A stretch of 42,780 nucleotides of DNA from Lachnospiraceae bacterium (GCA_017513005.1 JAFWDM010000036.1:1-42780), one strand, 5' to 3'; numbered from the stretch's first letter, positions 1 to 8,313 are shown. The notes: generated by a model not told the origin, from the sequence alone. Numbers and translations: made by a program.

Positions 1-1239
1 CCACGGTCAGGTCATGGCCGTAGAAGTCCATCCGGGCGTCCTCGCTCCGGATGGTGATGCCCTCGCCCTCTCCGGCCGGGGCCTGGATGGTCACGTCGCT
101 CCCGAGCCTAGCGACATTGAAATATCCCTCCCAGCTGGTCTCGGCGCCCGCCTCCGCCTCCAGGACCGCCATCCGACATTCCGCGTTTGCAAAGGATACG
201 GTGTGGGCCCTCTCCTTGTTCAGAAGGAACCGATGGGTCCCGCCGGCGCGTACGGAGACCTCTCCGGATTCCGTCTGGCGGAAGTCCCCGCCGATCTCAA
301 AGGTTCCCGCCGTGAAGGTCTCGGAAATGCGGTCGCCGCCCTTGTTGACATAGTCGGGGTCGGCGCCCGTGTAGAAGTCTCCCTCTACCCTGACATAATC
401 GTCGTCATCGTGCATGGCCAGGACGCCGTTGGCTACGCTGTAGGCGCCGTTGGAGTTTCTGGACTGGATCCGGTAGTCGCCCGTCACCGTGAGCTGACCG
501 CCGTCCACGACGACTGCGCCCTCGGGCTGGAGGAGATTTCCCTTTACGGTCAGGGAACCCCTGTCGGCAGGCCTGTCAGACCCTGTGGCTTCGTCACCGG
601 CCAGGCTGGCGCCTCCGATATAGAGCTTGCCCCGGATGCTTTTGATATTGCCCTCCACGGTCAGGTCATGGCCGTAGAAGTCCAACCGTGCGTCCTCGCT
701 CCGGATGGTGATTCCCTCGCCCTCTCCGGCCGGGGTCTGGATGGTCACGTCGCTCCCGAGCCTGGCGACATTGAAATATCCCTCCCAGCTGGTCTCGGCG
801 CCCTCCTCCGCCTCCAGGACTGCCATCCGGCATTCCGCGTTTACAAAGGACACGGTGTGGGCCTTCTCCTTGTTCAGGAGGAACCGGTGGGTCCCGCCGG
901 CACGCACAGAGAGCTCTCCGGAATCCGTCTGACGGAAGTCCCCGCCGATCTCAAAGGTGCCCGCCGTGAAGGTCTCGGAAATGCGCTCGCCGTCCTTGTT
1001 GACATAATCGGGATCAGCGCCCGTGTAGAAGTCTCCCTCCACCCTGACGTAATCGTCGTCATCGTGCATGGCCAGGACGCCGTTGGCCGCGCTGTAGGTA
1101 ACAGTGACCTCCCCTGTCCCGCTGTCTGTCCGGATAGTCCGGCTCTGGATCCGGTAGTCTCCGCCTACGACAAGTGCCCCTCCGTTCACCAGGAGGGTCC
1201 CGGTCGGCTGGACCAGACTGCCCGTGACGGTCAGGGAGT
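1..1239. repeat. Tandem 654-bp coding repeat, two copies
   Basis: Bases 1 to about 585 and 655 to about 1239 are the same unit at an offset of 654 bp (218 codons). The first 430 bp of each copy differ at few positions. The second part carries a short in-frame length difference: the copy at 1080-1150 is longer. The repeat keeps the minus-strand reading frame. Further copies may lie beyond the left edge. Confidence 0.9.
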
Positions 1240-2056
1240 GACCGTTGAGGTCAAGAAAGCCGCCGTCAAAGACCGCGTCGCCGTTGATGGTCAAATCTTC
1301 GGACAGGGTCTGGGCGGAGATCGCCGTCTCACCGTCCAGCAGGGCCGCGTCCATGGCCTCTGTGCTGACAGCCTCGTCCGGCAGGGTGTCGGTCAGTGCC
1401 GGATCGCCTGTTTCAGCCGCTCCGGGGGCGTCTGCGCCGGATGCGGGGTCCTCTTCCCCGGGCGTCCGGGCGCCGTCATCCGGCGCCTCTTCTCCGTCAC
1501 CTGCACTCGAACGATCTGTATCTGTGCCGTCAGTCTCTTCTATAGAGGAACTGTTTGCGGAGGAACTGTTTGCGGAGGAACTGTTTTCGGAGGAACCGTT
1601 TTCGTCATTTTCTTCAAAAGCAGGCTCTTCTTCATAACCCTCCTCTTCTGAACCTTCTGAACCGGAAGGGTCTGCGAAAGGATCCGCCGCGTCTTTTTCC
1701 TCCGCGGCAGGTGTTTCTACCTCTCCTTCCTCTACTGCAGCAGACGTGCCGCCGGAAGAACTCTCCACACCGGGATCCGCTGCCTCTTCGTCTTCGGTCT
1801 CGTTCTGTTCAGTGGTATCTGCGGCAGACGCATCCGGGTCATCCTCTCCGGCGTCCGCCTCCTCTGTGCTGCCGTCCTGTGTACCTTCCACCGAACTGTA
1901 CCCGGCAGAAGAACCTTCCAGTGTCTCCTCCGCTGCGGCCTCCCGCACTTCATCGGAAACCTGCCCGGCCTGCGCGGCAAAAGAAGGCACATAGAAGGAG
2001 CCCGTCAATAATGCCGTCACAAGCAGTATGGCCAGAGCCTGTTTGTGTTTTTTCAT
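1..2056 (-). CDS. Secreted acidic repeat protein (partial, runs off left edge)
   Basis: About 685 residues are visible and the frame is open to the window edge, so the C-terminus is missing. The ATG at 2056 follows an AGAGAGGTGG ribosome binding site. Residues 1-28 form a signal peptide (KKHK, a hydrophobic core, then a PSFAA site). Residues 30-240 are low-complexity, rich in Glu, Asp, Ser and Gly, as in surface-exposed linkers. From about residue 260 there are short strands of the type LTVTGSLVQPTGTLLVNGG, suggesting a parallel beta-helix or adhesin-like fold, arranged as two nearly identical copies of a unit with a period of 218 residues. No catalytic motif or anchor is visible. I do not recognise a named family. 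A large extracellular or wall-associated protein is an inference from the signal peptide and repeats. Confidence 0.8.
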   Translation of the reverse strand, partial: MKKHKQALAILLVTALLTGSFYVPSFAAQAGQVSDEVREAAAEETLEGSSAGYSSVEGTQDGSTEEADAGEDDPDASAADTTEQNETEDEEAADPGVESSSGGTSAAVEEGEVETPAAEEKDAADPFADPSGSEGSEEEGYEEEPAFEENDENGSSENSSSANSSSANSSSIEETDGTDTDRSSAGDGEEAPDDGARTPGEEDPASGADAPGAAETGDPALTDTLPDEAVSTEAMDAALLDGETAISAQTLSEDLTINGDAVFDGGFLDLNGHSLTVTGSLVQPTGTLLVNGGALVVGGDYRIQSRTIRTDSGTGEVTVTYSAANGVLAMHDDDDYVRVEGDFYTGADPDYVNKDGERISETFTAGTFEIGGDFRQTDSGELSVRAGGTHRFLLNKEKAHTVSFVNAECRMAVLEAEEGAETSWEGYFNVARLGSDVTIQTPAGEGEGITIRSEDARLDFYGHDLTVEGNIKSIRGKLYIGGASLAGDEATGSDRPADRGSLTVKGNLLQPEGAVVVDGGQLTVTGDYRIQSRNSNGAYSVANGVLAMHDDDDYVRVEGDFYTGADPDYVNKGGDRISETFTAGTFEIGGDFRQTESGEVSVRAGGTHRFLLNKERAHTVSFANAECRMAVLEAEAGAETSWEGYFNVARLGSDVTIQAPAGEGEGITIRSEDARMDFYGHDLTV
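1545..1604. repeat. 15-bp minisatellite, four units
   Basis: Four 15-bp units close to GAGGAACTGTTTGCG lie end to end, the last two with point changes. On the minus strand they encode a Ser/Asn-rich stretch (SSANS type) in the acidic linker of the secreted protein. The unit is a multiple of three, so copy-number change would keep the frame. Confidence 0.85.
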
Positions 2057-2140
2057 GATCCACCTCTCTTTACAGCCGTTTGCAGCAAATGCAGGACCGG
2101 CAGACAGTCCTGATCTATGAGCATAGCCTTCTCCATCTAA

Positions 2141-2184
2141 TAAAAAATCTTATCCTGCGTGCAAATAGCCCGCAAGATAAGATT
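2141..2184 (-). terminator. Intrinsic terminator after the LuxR-type gene
   Basis: A 14-bp stem (2146-2159 with 2171-2184, one G-U pair on the minus strand) with an 11-nt loop is followed on the minus strand by TTTTTTA. It lies between the stop of the LuxR-type gene at 2266 and the start of the secreted protein at 2056, so the two are probably separate transcripts. Confidence 0.85.
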
Positions 2185-2265
2185 GGGTAAGTCCATATGG
2201 TTTTGAGGGTAAGGTTTTGATAAGGTTCGGTCAGGTGTCCGGTTTATGCGACAGGACTGTGTTTT

Positions 2266-3657
2266 TTATTCCTTGCCCTGGCTGAAATAGGCATCCAGAA
2301 GGGCGATCCGGTTCCGGCATCCGGTCTTTTGCAGGAGGTTGTGGATATGGTATTTCACAGTACCTTCGGAGATTGACATGGCATCTGCGATCTCCGCGCC
2401 TGTCTTCTCCTCCAGGAGGTACTGCAGGACTTCCCGTTCCCTCGCAGACAATTCATAGCCGGCACAGAACCTCTGGAATATCTCCCGGCCCCGCTCCTTT
2501 TCGGAGAACCCGGCAGCGGGGGCTGCGGGCAGATAGAGTACAGGAAAGATCCGGAATAGAACAAAGACCGCAACGATAAAAAAGAGACCTGTGATGCCCA
2601 GCAATGGAAATAAGCGCTTTTCCAGCAGCAGGCAGGCGGATTCGCCGAAGGAGTCCCCGATCCGGCCGATCAGGAGCCCGTACCCGGACAGGTACAAAAG
2701 ACCGGTCCTGCGGGCCAGATCGGAAAATAGCACCATCCGATAGATGGAGTAAAACCCGAAGGTAAAATAGCTCAGTGCCCAGAAGATCAGCAGAGGTACC
2801 TGCTCTCCCTGCAGCGCCAGCATGATAAAGGGAATGATCAGGGCAGCGAGCGCACAGACGGCGCCGTATTTTCTGCTCCGGTCATTGAGAAAGCCGGCCA
2901 CCAGAAGACCCGCTGCATAGAAGAGCCTGGAAAACTCCAGGCTGATCCCGCTCTTGAGGTCTGCGGAAGGAAACCCGAAGCCGCAGCTGTTGACTACACT
3001 GAACAAAAAGACGAGGACAGCCGCATGCAAAAGCAGGGAGTTGCCGGTAAAGAAAGAGCTGTTGACCGGATTATCGACAGAGCTGTTCACAGAACGAATT
3101 GCCGGGCTGTTCGCAGGGGCCAGGTACAGGACAAAAAATGCCATGACCGTCATGACAAGGCACACAAGGAGGATCCTGTCCGAATAATAGAGAATGCTTC
3201 CTCCTACGACAGACAGGATCCAGGATACCAGAATGGACACGCTGTATCCGATTCCAAGCGTAAAAGCACTGCGCGCGGCATTCGGTCCACAGGTGAGCCT
3301 GTGCAGATAATACCCCTCTATCCAGCCGATCAGGAGATTTAAAACAGAGCCGTACAGGAGGACCCAGAAAACAGAATGGCTCAGGACGGCAGGTACGAGG
3401 CAGAGCATGTGCAGAACAAGGACACCGAAGAGCATGGGCCCGGTATTTTGCGTCCGCCGCAGAAGCAGGGAAAACAGGAGGATCCCCAGCGCCTGCATGG
3501 CATAGCCGGTCACCATGGAGAGGGCGTCGGAGCCGCGGGGTGTCACCAGCTCCATCAGATGATAGACCCAGGCCAGATACCCCGAAGAAGTCAGCAGAAA
3601 GCACATGCAGATGACTGCCGCGTTCGTTATTCTGGATGTAACACCAGTGTCCTTCAT
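2266..3657 (-). CDS. LuxR-family regulator with MFS-like membrane domain
   Basis: 463 residues. About residues 10-375 are a chain of hydrophobic segments, roughly 12 transmembrane helices in an MFS-like layout. The C-terminal 65 residues are a LuxR/NarL helix-turn-helix (ELSAREREVLQYLLEEKTGA, then SISEGTVKYHIHNLLQKTG). Such fusions are known in Clostridia and Eggerthellaceae, usually with unknown ligands. There is no response-regulator receiver domain, so a signal would have to enter through the membrane part. The ATG overlaps the TGA of the upstream mscS gene by 4 bp (ATGA), implying translational coupling. The target genes are not evident from the sequence. Confidence 0.85.
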   Translation of the reverse strand: MKDTGVTSRITNAAVICMCFLLTSSGYLAWVYHLMELVTPRGSDALSMVTGYAMQALGILLFSLLLRRTQNTGPMLFGVLVLHMLCLVPAVLSHSVFWVLLYGSVLNLLIGWIEGYYLHRLTCGPNAARSAFTLGIGYSVSILVSWILSVVGGSILYYSDRILLVCLVMTVMAFFVLYLAPANSPAIRSVNSSVDNPVNSSFFTGNSLLLHAAVLVFLFSVVNSCGFGFPSADLKSGISLEFSRLFYAAGLLVAGFLNDRSRKYGAVCALAALIIPFIMLALQGEQVPLLIFWALSYFTFGFYSIYRMVLFSDLARRTGLLYLSGYGLLIGRIGDSFGESACLLLEKRLFPLLGITGLFFIVAVFVLFRIFPVLYLPAAPAAGFSEKERGREIFQRFCAGYELSAREREVLQYLLEEKTGAEIADAMSISEGTVKYHIHNLLQKTGCRNRIALLDAYFSQGKE

Positions 3658-4592
3658 CGTGTTCCTCTGCCATGCCTTTCCTGTGCTCTATAATGGTTCA
3701 TGTGTACCTGCACCTGGGGGAACGGAATGTCGATGCCGCCCTCGTCAAAGCGGAGTTTGATTTGTTCCGTGATCTCCCATTTTGCCGCGAGAAAGTCAGA
3801 GGACGGCACGTAGCAGTACAGACCCACGTCCACGGAACTGTCTCCCAGGCTGTCCACAAAAATATTGACGGGTCTGTCCTTGAGGACATAGGTGCTCGTG
3901 TCGCAGATCTTTTGCAGGATCTCCTTTGCCCGCCGGATGTCGGAGCTGTAGCTGATCCCCGTGATGATGTCCAGGCGCCGCTCGGGATTCTCCCCGCAGT
4001 CCGTGATCGCGCAGTTGGAGATCTGGCTGTTGGGAATCGTCAGCACCCGGTTGTCCTTGGTCGTGAGCTTCGTATAAACGAGCCCGATCATGGAGACCGT
4101 CCCTTCGCCGTAGTCGCAGATGATGTAGTGCCCGACCCTGAAAGGCCGCGTGAAGAGGATCAGGATCCCGCCGGCCACATTGGCAAGGCTCCCCTGCAGG
4201 GACATGCCGATGGCGAACAGCATAGACGCGAGTACCGCGACGATGGACGCCACATTGATGCCGAGCTGCCCCAGGATCATAAAGATCAGGATCAGGTACA
4301 GCAGGGCTTCCAGGACAGATCCCAGAAAACGAACGATCCCCGCGTCCGCCTGCGTCCGCTCCAGCGCATGATCCATCATCCTGCGCAGCAGGTGAATGAC
4401 CTTTCTGCCGACAAGGATGATCACCACGCAGACAACGATATCGAAAGCCAGCGACCGGATCCCCGGCAGCAGGCTCTCCAAAAATGACTGCAGGTTGGAC
4501 ACAGTCAGGTCGGAAGCCCGGATCGGCTCAATGTTCTCGATCACTTCCTCGATCGGCGCGCTCTCGACCGCGGTACTCATAATATCTTCCAC
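3654..4592 (-). CDS. MscS-family mechanosensitive ion channel
   Basis: 312 residues. Hydrophobic helices lie at about 40-65, 88-110 and 112-150. The last contains the Gly/Ala-rich pore helix and the signature SLQGSLANVAGGILILFTRP, followed by the beta domain (GTVSMIGLVYTKL, IPNSQI) and a C-terminal alpha/beta domain. MscS channels release solutes on hypo-osmotic shock. The first codon appears to be GTG at 4592, with GGAG seven bases upstream; an ATG four codons later (4580) is an alternative. It overlaps the downstream LuxR-type gene by 4 bp, so the two are probably one transcript. Confidence 0.92.
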   Translation of the reverse strand: MEDIMSTAVESAPIEEVIENIEPIRASDLTVSNLQSFLESLLPGIRSLAFDIVVCVVIILVGRKVIHLLRRMMDHALERTQADAGIVRFLGSVLEALLYLILIFMILGQLGINVASIVAVLASMLFAIGMSLQGSLANVAGGILILFTRPFRVGHYIICDYGEGTVSMIGLVYTKLTTKDNRVLTIPNSQISNCAITDCGENPERRLDIITGISYSSDIRRAKEILQKICDTSTYVLKDRPVNIFVDSLGDSSVDVGLYCYVPSSDFLAAKWEITEQIKLRFDEGGIDIPFPQVQVHMNHYRAQERHGRGTR

Positions 4593-4652
4593 GTATACTC
4601 TCCAGTTCTTTCTGCACGAGGGTCCGGTTTTACGGTCAACTGTTCAAAGGGG

Positions 4653-4671
4653 GCAGGATCCTGTATCCTGC
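4653..4671 (-). terminator. Weak hairpin after thrH
   Basis: GCAGGAT and ATCCTGC arms around a 5-nt loop lie just after the thrH stop. On the minus strand the hairpin is followed by CCCCCTTTG, which is a poor U tract. It may be a weak terminator, or thrH may read through into mscS. Confidence 0.35.
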
Positions 4672-4691
4672 TGTACTGTCATGCAGCCTGC

Positions 4692-5297
4692 TTATGCCCC
4701 GATCGCCTTTTTGATGGCTGCAAGGAGGTCGTCATACTCCTCGAAGGCAGGCAGGTCGGGATAGTCCCTGCGGATCTGGTCCGTTGTGCGGAAAAGGAAG
4801 CCGTCCTTTCCGGCCTGGATCATGGCGAGGTCGTTGAAGCTGTCCCCGATCCCGATCGTCTCGAAACCGATGGACTGCAGGGCCTTCACTGTCGAATATT
4901 TTGAATTTTCGACGCGCATCTTGTGGCCGATGATCTCTCCATCCGGGCCCACGATCAGGGAATTGCAAAAGAGCGTGGGCCATTTCAGCTTTTTCATGAG
5001 CGGCTTCGCAAACTCTGTGAAGGTATCGCTGATAATGACTGCCTGCGTAATGCTGCGAAGTTCATCCAGAAACTCGACCGCGCCGGGAAGAGGATCGATC
5101 TTTGCGATCGTCTCCTGGATCTCCTTCAGTCCCAGGCCGTGCTCATGCAGGATCGCCCTGCGGTAGGCCATCAGCTTTTCATAATCCGGCTCGTCGCGCG
5201 TCGTCCGTGTCAGCTCCGGAATGCCCGTCACCTCCGAGAAAGCGATCCAGATCTCCGGTACCAGTACTCCTTCGAGGTCCAAACATACGATATGCAT
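4692..5297 (-). CDS. thrH: Phosphoserine phosphatase/homoserine phosphotransferase ThrH
   Basis: 201 residues, full length for ThrH (about 205). It is a HAD-superfamily enzyme. Motif I is DLEGVLVPE at residues 7-15 with the ThrH-type Glu in place of the second Asp. Motif II is VIISDT, and motif IV is GIGDSFND near residue 150. ThrH dephosphorylates phosphoserine and in Pseudomonas can transfer the phosphate to homoserine. The ATG follows AAGGA at a spacing of nine bases. No threonine or serine genes lie next to it, so the pathway role is open. A palindrome and promoter lie upstream at 5433-5472. Confidence 0.9.
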   Translation of the reverse strand: MHIVCLDLEGVLVPEIWIAFSEVTGIPELTRTTRDEPDYEKLMAYRRAILHEHGLGLKEIQETIAKIDPLPGAVEFLDELRSITQAVIISDTFTEFAKPLMKKLKWPTLFCNSLIVGPDGEIIGHKMRVENSKYSTVKALQSIGFETIGIGDSFNDLAMIQAGKDGFLFRTTDQIRRDYPDLPAFEEYDDLLAAIKKAIGA

Positions 5298-5432
5298 TTC
5301 TTGTAGTCCTTTCTTTTCGTTCTTTATCTGTCAGACACCAGTTTCCTGCCATTTGCGAAAGGCGGTTTCCCTGAGCCGGAGGATCCCGGACGGTAAACGC
5401 TGACGTTTCGAATGGCGCGCTGTGCAAATTGC

Positions 5433-5472
5433 TTCCTGCATCATGGTATCATGCAGGAATTACTTTTTCAAA
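5433..5472 (-). promoter_or_regulatory. thrH promoter with overlapping palindrome
   Basis: On the minus strand TTGAAA (5472-5467) and TACCAT (5448-5443) are separated by 18 bp. A palindrome with 9-bp perfect arms, TTCCTGCAT (5433-5441) and ATGCAGGAA (5451-5459), spans the -10 element, so a bound repressor would block RNA polymerase. The site is seen; its regulator is unknown. Confidence 0.45.
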
Positions 5473-5510
5473 CAAAACCGTTCAGCAATGGATAAAGCTT
5501 TTCAGCAGTA

Positions 5511-5540
5511 AAAAACCGGCCGGGGATACGGTCGGTTTTT
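5511..5540 (-). terminator. Terminator of the ECF sigma/anti-sigma operon
   Basis: An 11-bp stem (5511-5521 with 5530-5540) has A tracts on one side and T tracts on the other, so it can act in both directions. On the minus strand it ends the transcript of the anti-sigma gene, whose stop is at 5595. Confidence 0.8.
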
Positions 5541-5594
5541 ACAGTCAGATACGGGAAATGATCCGCATGAAGGTTTTATGCGCTTCCCGTTTTT

Positions 5595-6668
5595 TCACGG
5601 TTTGATCCCTTCCACCACTTCCTGCGGGATCGTAAATTCCACCGTGCCCATATACATGGGGGCGGCTTCGCCCTCATTAAAACAGATCACAAGGTTTCCG
5701 TCCTCATTGAAATAGCAGTCCTGATCGGGCAGGATCTGCGTAAAGTCATACTCCGGTTCTTCCTTTGAGTCGATCCAGTACTCCAGCTCCGGATCCGCCT
5801 TCATCTGTTCACGCATCTGGGTTTTTATAGAGTCGCTGATGGGGGTGATATAGTCTGTCTCCTCGCCGAACCAGCTCTCCAGGGTGACCCTTTCGCCCGT
5901 GGTCTTGTCGATCGTAAAATGGGTGACCTGCTCAAATCCGTCTGCCGCAGCGGTATAGGCGTACACCTTCATACAGAACCATTTATCCGTATCGGTGACG
6001 GTCTCATGGAGAAAGCGCAGGCTTCTGTAGCCTGTCTCCTGGGCAAGGCTGGCCTCAAATCCCGAGATCTGGTCGCAGGCCATTTGCCGGATCTCCTCCG
6101 TGATCTGCGCTGCGGACAGGGCAGCCCTCACTGCAGCAGGGTCTGCAGACGCGGCCCCGTTTCCGGCATCTGCGGCTCCGGCCGTCACTGCGCTGCGCTC
6201 TGCAGGCGCACTCTCCTCTTCTGCGTATGTCTCGCTGTCCTCCACCTTTATATCTCCGGAAGACATCGTGATCACGCCGGGTTCCTCTACATAGGCGTCC
6301 GAAGTGCTGTCCGCATATTGATACGTGCGGAATGTGACAGCCCTGAAATAATTCCCGACAAGAGGCAGGCCCTGGAAAGCCGAGGCAGCCCCGGAGCTGA
6401 CATTCGGCACGATGATGCTCAGGCACAGGATGGCCGCAACACTGGCAGCCAGGCGCTCCAGACGGAGGATACGGCGCCGGCGCGAGGCGGCCGCCTTTTT
6501 GCGTACCTGCTTCTCCTCATTTTCCTCTTTTTCAGTATGCTGTAATTGAGATTCATGAGACAATGCTGCGGATGCGGATACAGATCCGGAGACAGTCTCT
6601 GCTGCCTCCTCGATATATTCGTCCCGGATGCCGCTCATCGCTTCCAGAAGATCGTATTTATCCATCAC
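5595..6668 (-). CDS. RsiV-like membrane anti-sigma factor (DUF3298-type)
   Basis: 357 residues. The N-terminal 65 residues are cytosolic and basic near the membrane (KKAAASRRRR). One transmembrane helix lies at about 70-92. The remainder is extracytoplasmic and ends in an RsiV/DUF3298-like domain (FTIDKTTGERVTLESWF, then the C-terminal VEFTIPQEVVEG). In B. subtilis, RsiV holds SigV until lysozyme triggers its cleavage. The start codon overlaps the stop of the sigma gene by 4 bp, typical of a coupled sigma/anti-sigma pair. An acidic, Ala-rich linker occupies about residues 125-185. The ligand here is not known. Confidence 0.82.
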   Translation of the reverse strand: MMDKYDLLEAMSGIRDEYIEEAAETVSGSVSASAALSHESQLQHTEKEENEEKQVRKKAAASRRRRILRLERLAASVAAILCLSIIVPNVSSGAASAFQGLPLVGNYFRAVTFRTYQYADSTSDAYVEEPGVITMSSGDIKVEDSETYAEEESAPAERSAVTAGAADAGNGAASADPAAVRAALSAAQITEEIRQMACDQISGFEASLAQETGYRSLRFLHETVTDTDKWFCMKVYAYTAAADGFEQVTHFTIDKTTGERVTLESWFGEETDYITPISDSIKTQMREQMKADPELEYWIDSKEEPEYDFTQILPDQDCYFNEDGNLVICFNEGEAAPMYMGTVEFTIPQEVVEGIKP

Positions 6669-7225
6669 ATCAGCCCCTCATCTTCCAAAACTTTCTGCAG
6701 TGCGCGCCGCATGCGGAGCAGGGTCACCTTGACATCACTTTGCCCGAGTCCGTACATCTGCGCGATCTCCGCCACTGAATCCATGTAGAAATAACGCCGC
6801 ACAAACAGCTTTCGCTGTTTCTCGGAGACAGAATCCAGAAATCGGTTGATCGCAGCCTCCAGGGCGCTCCGGTCCACCGCCTCCTCTACATTGTTGGCGG
6901 AAGCAACAGCAAATTCTCCCAGCTCGTCCAGGGACTCAGACAGCCTGTCCCCTGTCCTCTTCAGGGCGTGTCCCGCCCTGTAGCGCGATATGGCAAGATT
7001 TCGTGTGATCTTTCCCAGAAAAGCGCTCAGACACGCCGGCCGCGCCGGCGGGATGTTGTTCCAGGCCCCGAGCCAGGTATCGTTCAGGCACTCCTGCACA
7101 TCCTCCTCGACTCCGAGAATATTGAAAGCGATCTTCCTGCAGTATCTGCCATAGACAGCTTCCGTCTCCGTGATCGCTGTCTCATCCCTTTTCCAGAAAA
7201 GATCGATGATCCTGCTGTCTTCCAT
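6665..7225 (-). CDS. ECF RNA polymerase sigma factor
   Basis: 186 residues from the ATG at 7225, chosen because GAAGAGG lies just upstream; a start at 7285 would lack a ribosome binding site. Region 2 is visible as DVQECLNDTWLGAWNNIPP with KITRNLAISRYR. Region 4 is QRKLFVRRYFYMDSVAEIAQ followed by LGQSDVKVTLLRMRRAL. It directs RNA polymerase to an envelope-stress or similar regulon and is presumably held by the adjacent RsiV-like protein. A possible self-regulated promoter lies at 7249-7276. Confidence 0.92.
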   Translation of the reverse strand: MEDSRIIDLFWKRDETAITETEAVYGRYCRKIAFNILGVEEDVQECLNDTWLGAWNNIPPARPACLSAFLGKITRNLAISRYRAGHALKRTGDRLSESLDELGEFAVASANNVEEAVDRSALEAAINRFLDSVSEKQRKLFVRRYFYMDSVAEIAQMYGLGQSDVKVTLLRMRRALQKVLEDEGLM

Positions 7226-7241
7226 AAGCCTCTTCTTCTTT

Positions 7242-7276
7242 AAAATAAAAAACGCATTTGCAGCAATGCGGTTACA
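7242..7276 (-). promoter_or_regulatory. ECF-type promoter overlapping a terminator-like hairpin
   Basis: On the minus strand TGTAAC (7276-7271), 16 bp, then CGTTTT (7254-7249) resembles ECF promoters (-35 TGAAAC, -10 CGT), about 20 nt before the start of the sigma gene. The same bases form a 6-bp hairpin (CGCATT, 7253-7258, with AATGCG, 7265-7270) followed by TTTTTTATTTT, which could terminate transcription from the upstream MBL gene. Which role is real, or whether both are, cannot be decided from sequence. Confidence 0.5.
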
Positions 7277-7345
7277 TTTCTGCAACGATCCGTGCCCTCA
7301 CTTTTGCCCTTACCATCATTTTATGGGGCTTGCGGGTTCTATAGA

Positions 7346-8275
7346 TCACTTCTCCGTGTATATATCATATTTCCCGATCCCGTATCCGGTGACAAGGATC
7401 GCGCCGTTTTCAGAAGTGCGCAGCACACGGACTTTCTTTTTTTCCAGTTTTTTCAATACTTTTGGAGATGCATCATCCTCCGGGCTGTCTGTGATGACGG
7501 CGATCTGCGGGGATACTGCCTTGATCAGACCGGCAGTATTGTCCTCCTTGCGGCCGTGGTGGGGCATTTTCAGGATGTCGTATTCCCGGGCGCGGGCCAG
7601 AAGCCAGGCATCGATCGCCTCTTCCTCGATATCTCCCGGCAGAAACCAGGAGTCCTCCCCGTAAAAGATCTCTACGAGGAGTGATGCATCATTGTCATTT
7701 TCCTCAGCCGGATCATAGTCAATGAGCGCCGCATCCACACATACCTGCGCCGTCCCCAGCGAAAAGCGGATATCCTCGGAGACCTGTACCGCCGACAGAT
7801 CCTGTGCATCAATAAGAGCCAGAAGGTCCGCGCACTTGTCCGGATCGCCCGTATAATCCGGCAGATAAAAGGTACCGACCGGAATCTCCTGCGCGATCTC
7901 CGCCGCCCCGCCCACATGGTCCTTGTCATAGTGCGTGATCACCATCGCATCCAGGGAAGAGACCCCGTAGGCCCGCAGGGAATCCAGGACCTCGTCCGCT
8001 GTCTCCTCATACCCTGCATCGACAAGCATGTACCTGCCTTCCGTCGAGAGCAGGATACAGTCCCCCTTGCCGACATCCAGAAAAACAGCCCGGAAGGTAC
8101 CCGCTTCCTGTCCGCTCCCTCCGACCGGTGGAGTATCCGCATCCCCGCTGCCGGCGCATCCGGAAATTCCTGTCGCTGTCAGCGTAATAAGGAGGACGGG
8201 GATAAGAAGGAACGAGATACCGGCCTGCAATACCTTCTCCCGCAGAGCCGGAAGTGTTTTTCGCAAAATAAGCAT
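7346..8275 (-). CDS. ComEC/Rec2-like MBL-fold hydrolase lipoprotein
   Basis: 309 residues. A membrane helix at about 17-38 ends in a lipobox-like ISGC with Cys40, so it is probably a lipoprotein on the outer face of the membrane. The following domain is the metallo-beta-lactamase fold of the ComEC C-terminal type: FLDVGKGDCILL, THYDKDHVGG (metal ligands), LPGDI and MPHHG. The ComEC channel domain is absent, so this is a free-standing hydrolase that may act on nucleic acid or another phosphodiester outside the cell. It has GGAG eight bases before the ATG. It follows the CPBP gene by 38 bp and may share its transcript. Confidence 0.85.
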   Translation of the reverse strand: MLILRKTLPALREKVLQAGISFLLIPVLLITLTATGISGCAGSGDADTPPVGGSGQEAGTFRAVFLDVGKGDCILLSTEGRYMLVDAGYEETADEVLDSLRAYGVSSLDAMVITHYDKDHVGGAAEIAQEIPVGTFYLPDYTGDPDKCADLLALIDAQDLSAVQVSEDIRFSLGTAQVCVDAALIDYDPAEENDNDASLLVEIFYGEDSWFLPGDIEEEAIDAWLLARAREYDILKMPHHGRKEDNTAGLIKAVSPQIAVITDSPEDDASPKVLKKLEKKKVRVLRTSENGAILVTGYGIGKYDIYTEK

Positions 8276-8313
8276 TTCCTTTTCTCCGATTTAAGATTCG
8301 CTCGCCACGGAAA

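Noticed and set aside
14-1651. Long plus-strand open frame of 545 codons
   Set aside because: It is antisense to the signal-peptide-bearing minus-strand protein; the repeat structure and GC-rich codons leave this frame open. It has no ribosome binding site.
7346-8275. Beta-lactamase resistance gene
   Set aside because: The MBL fold is of the ComEC type (GKGDC, MPHHG motifs), not a class B beta-lactamase.
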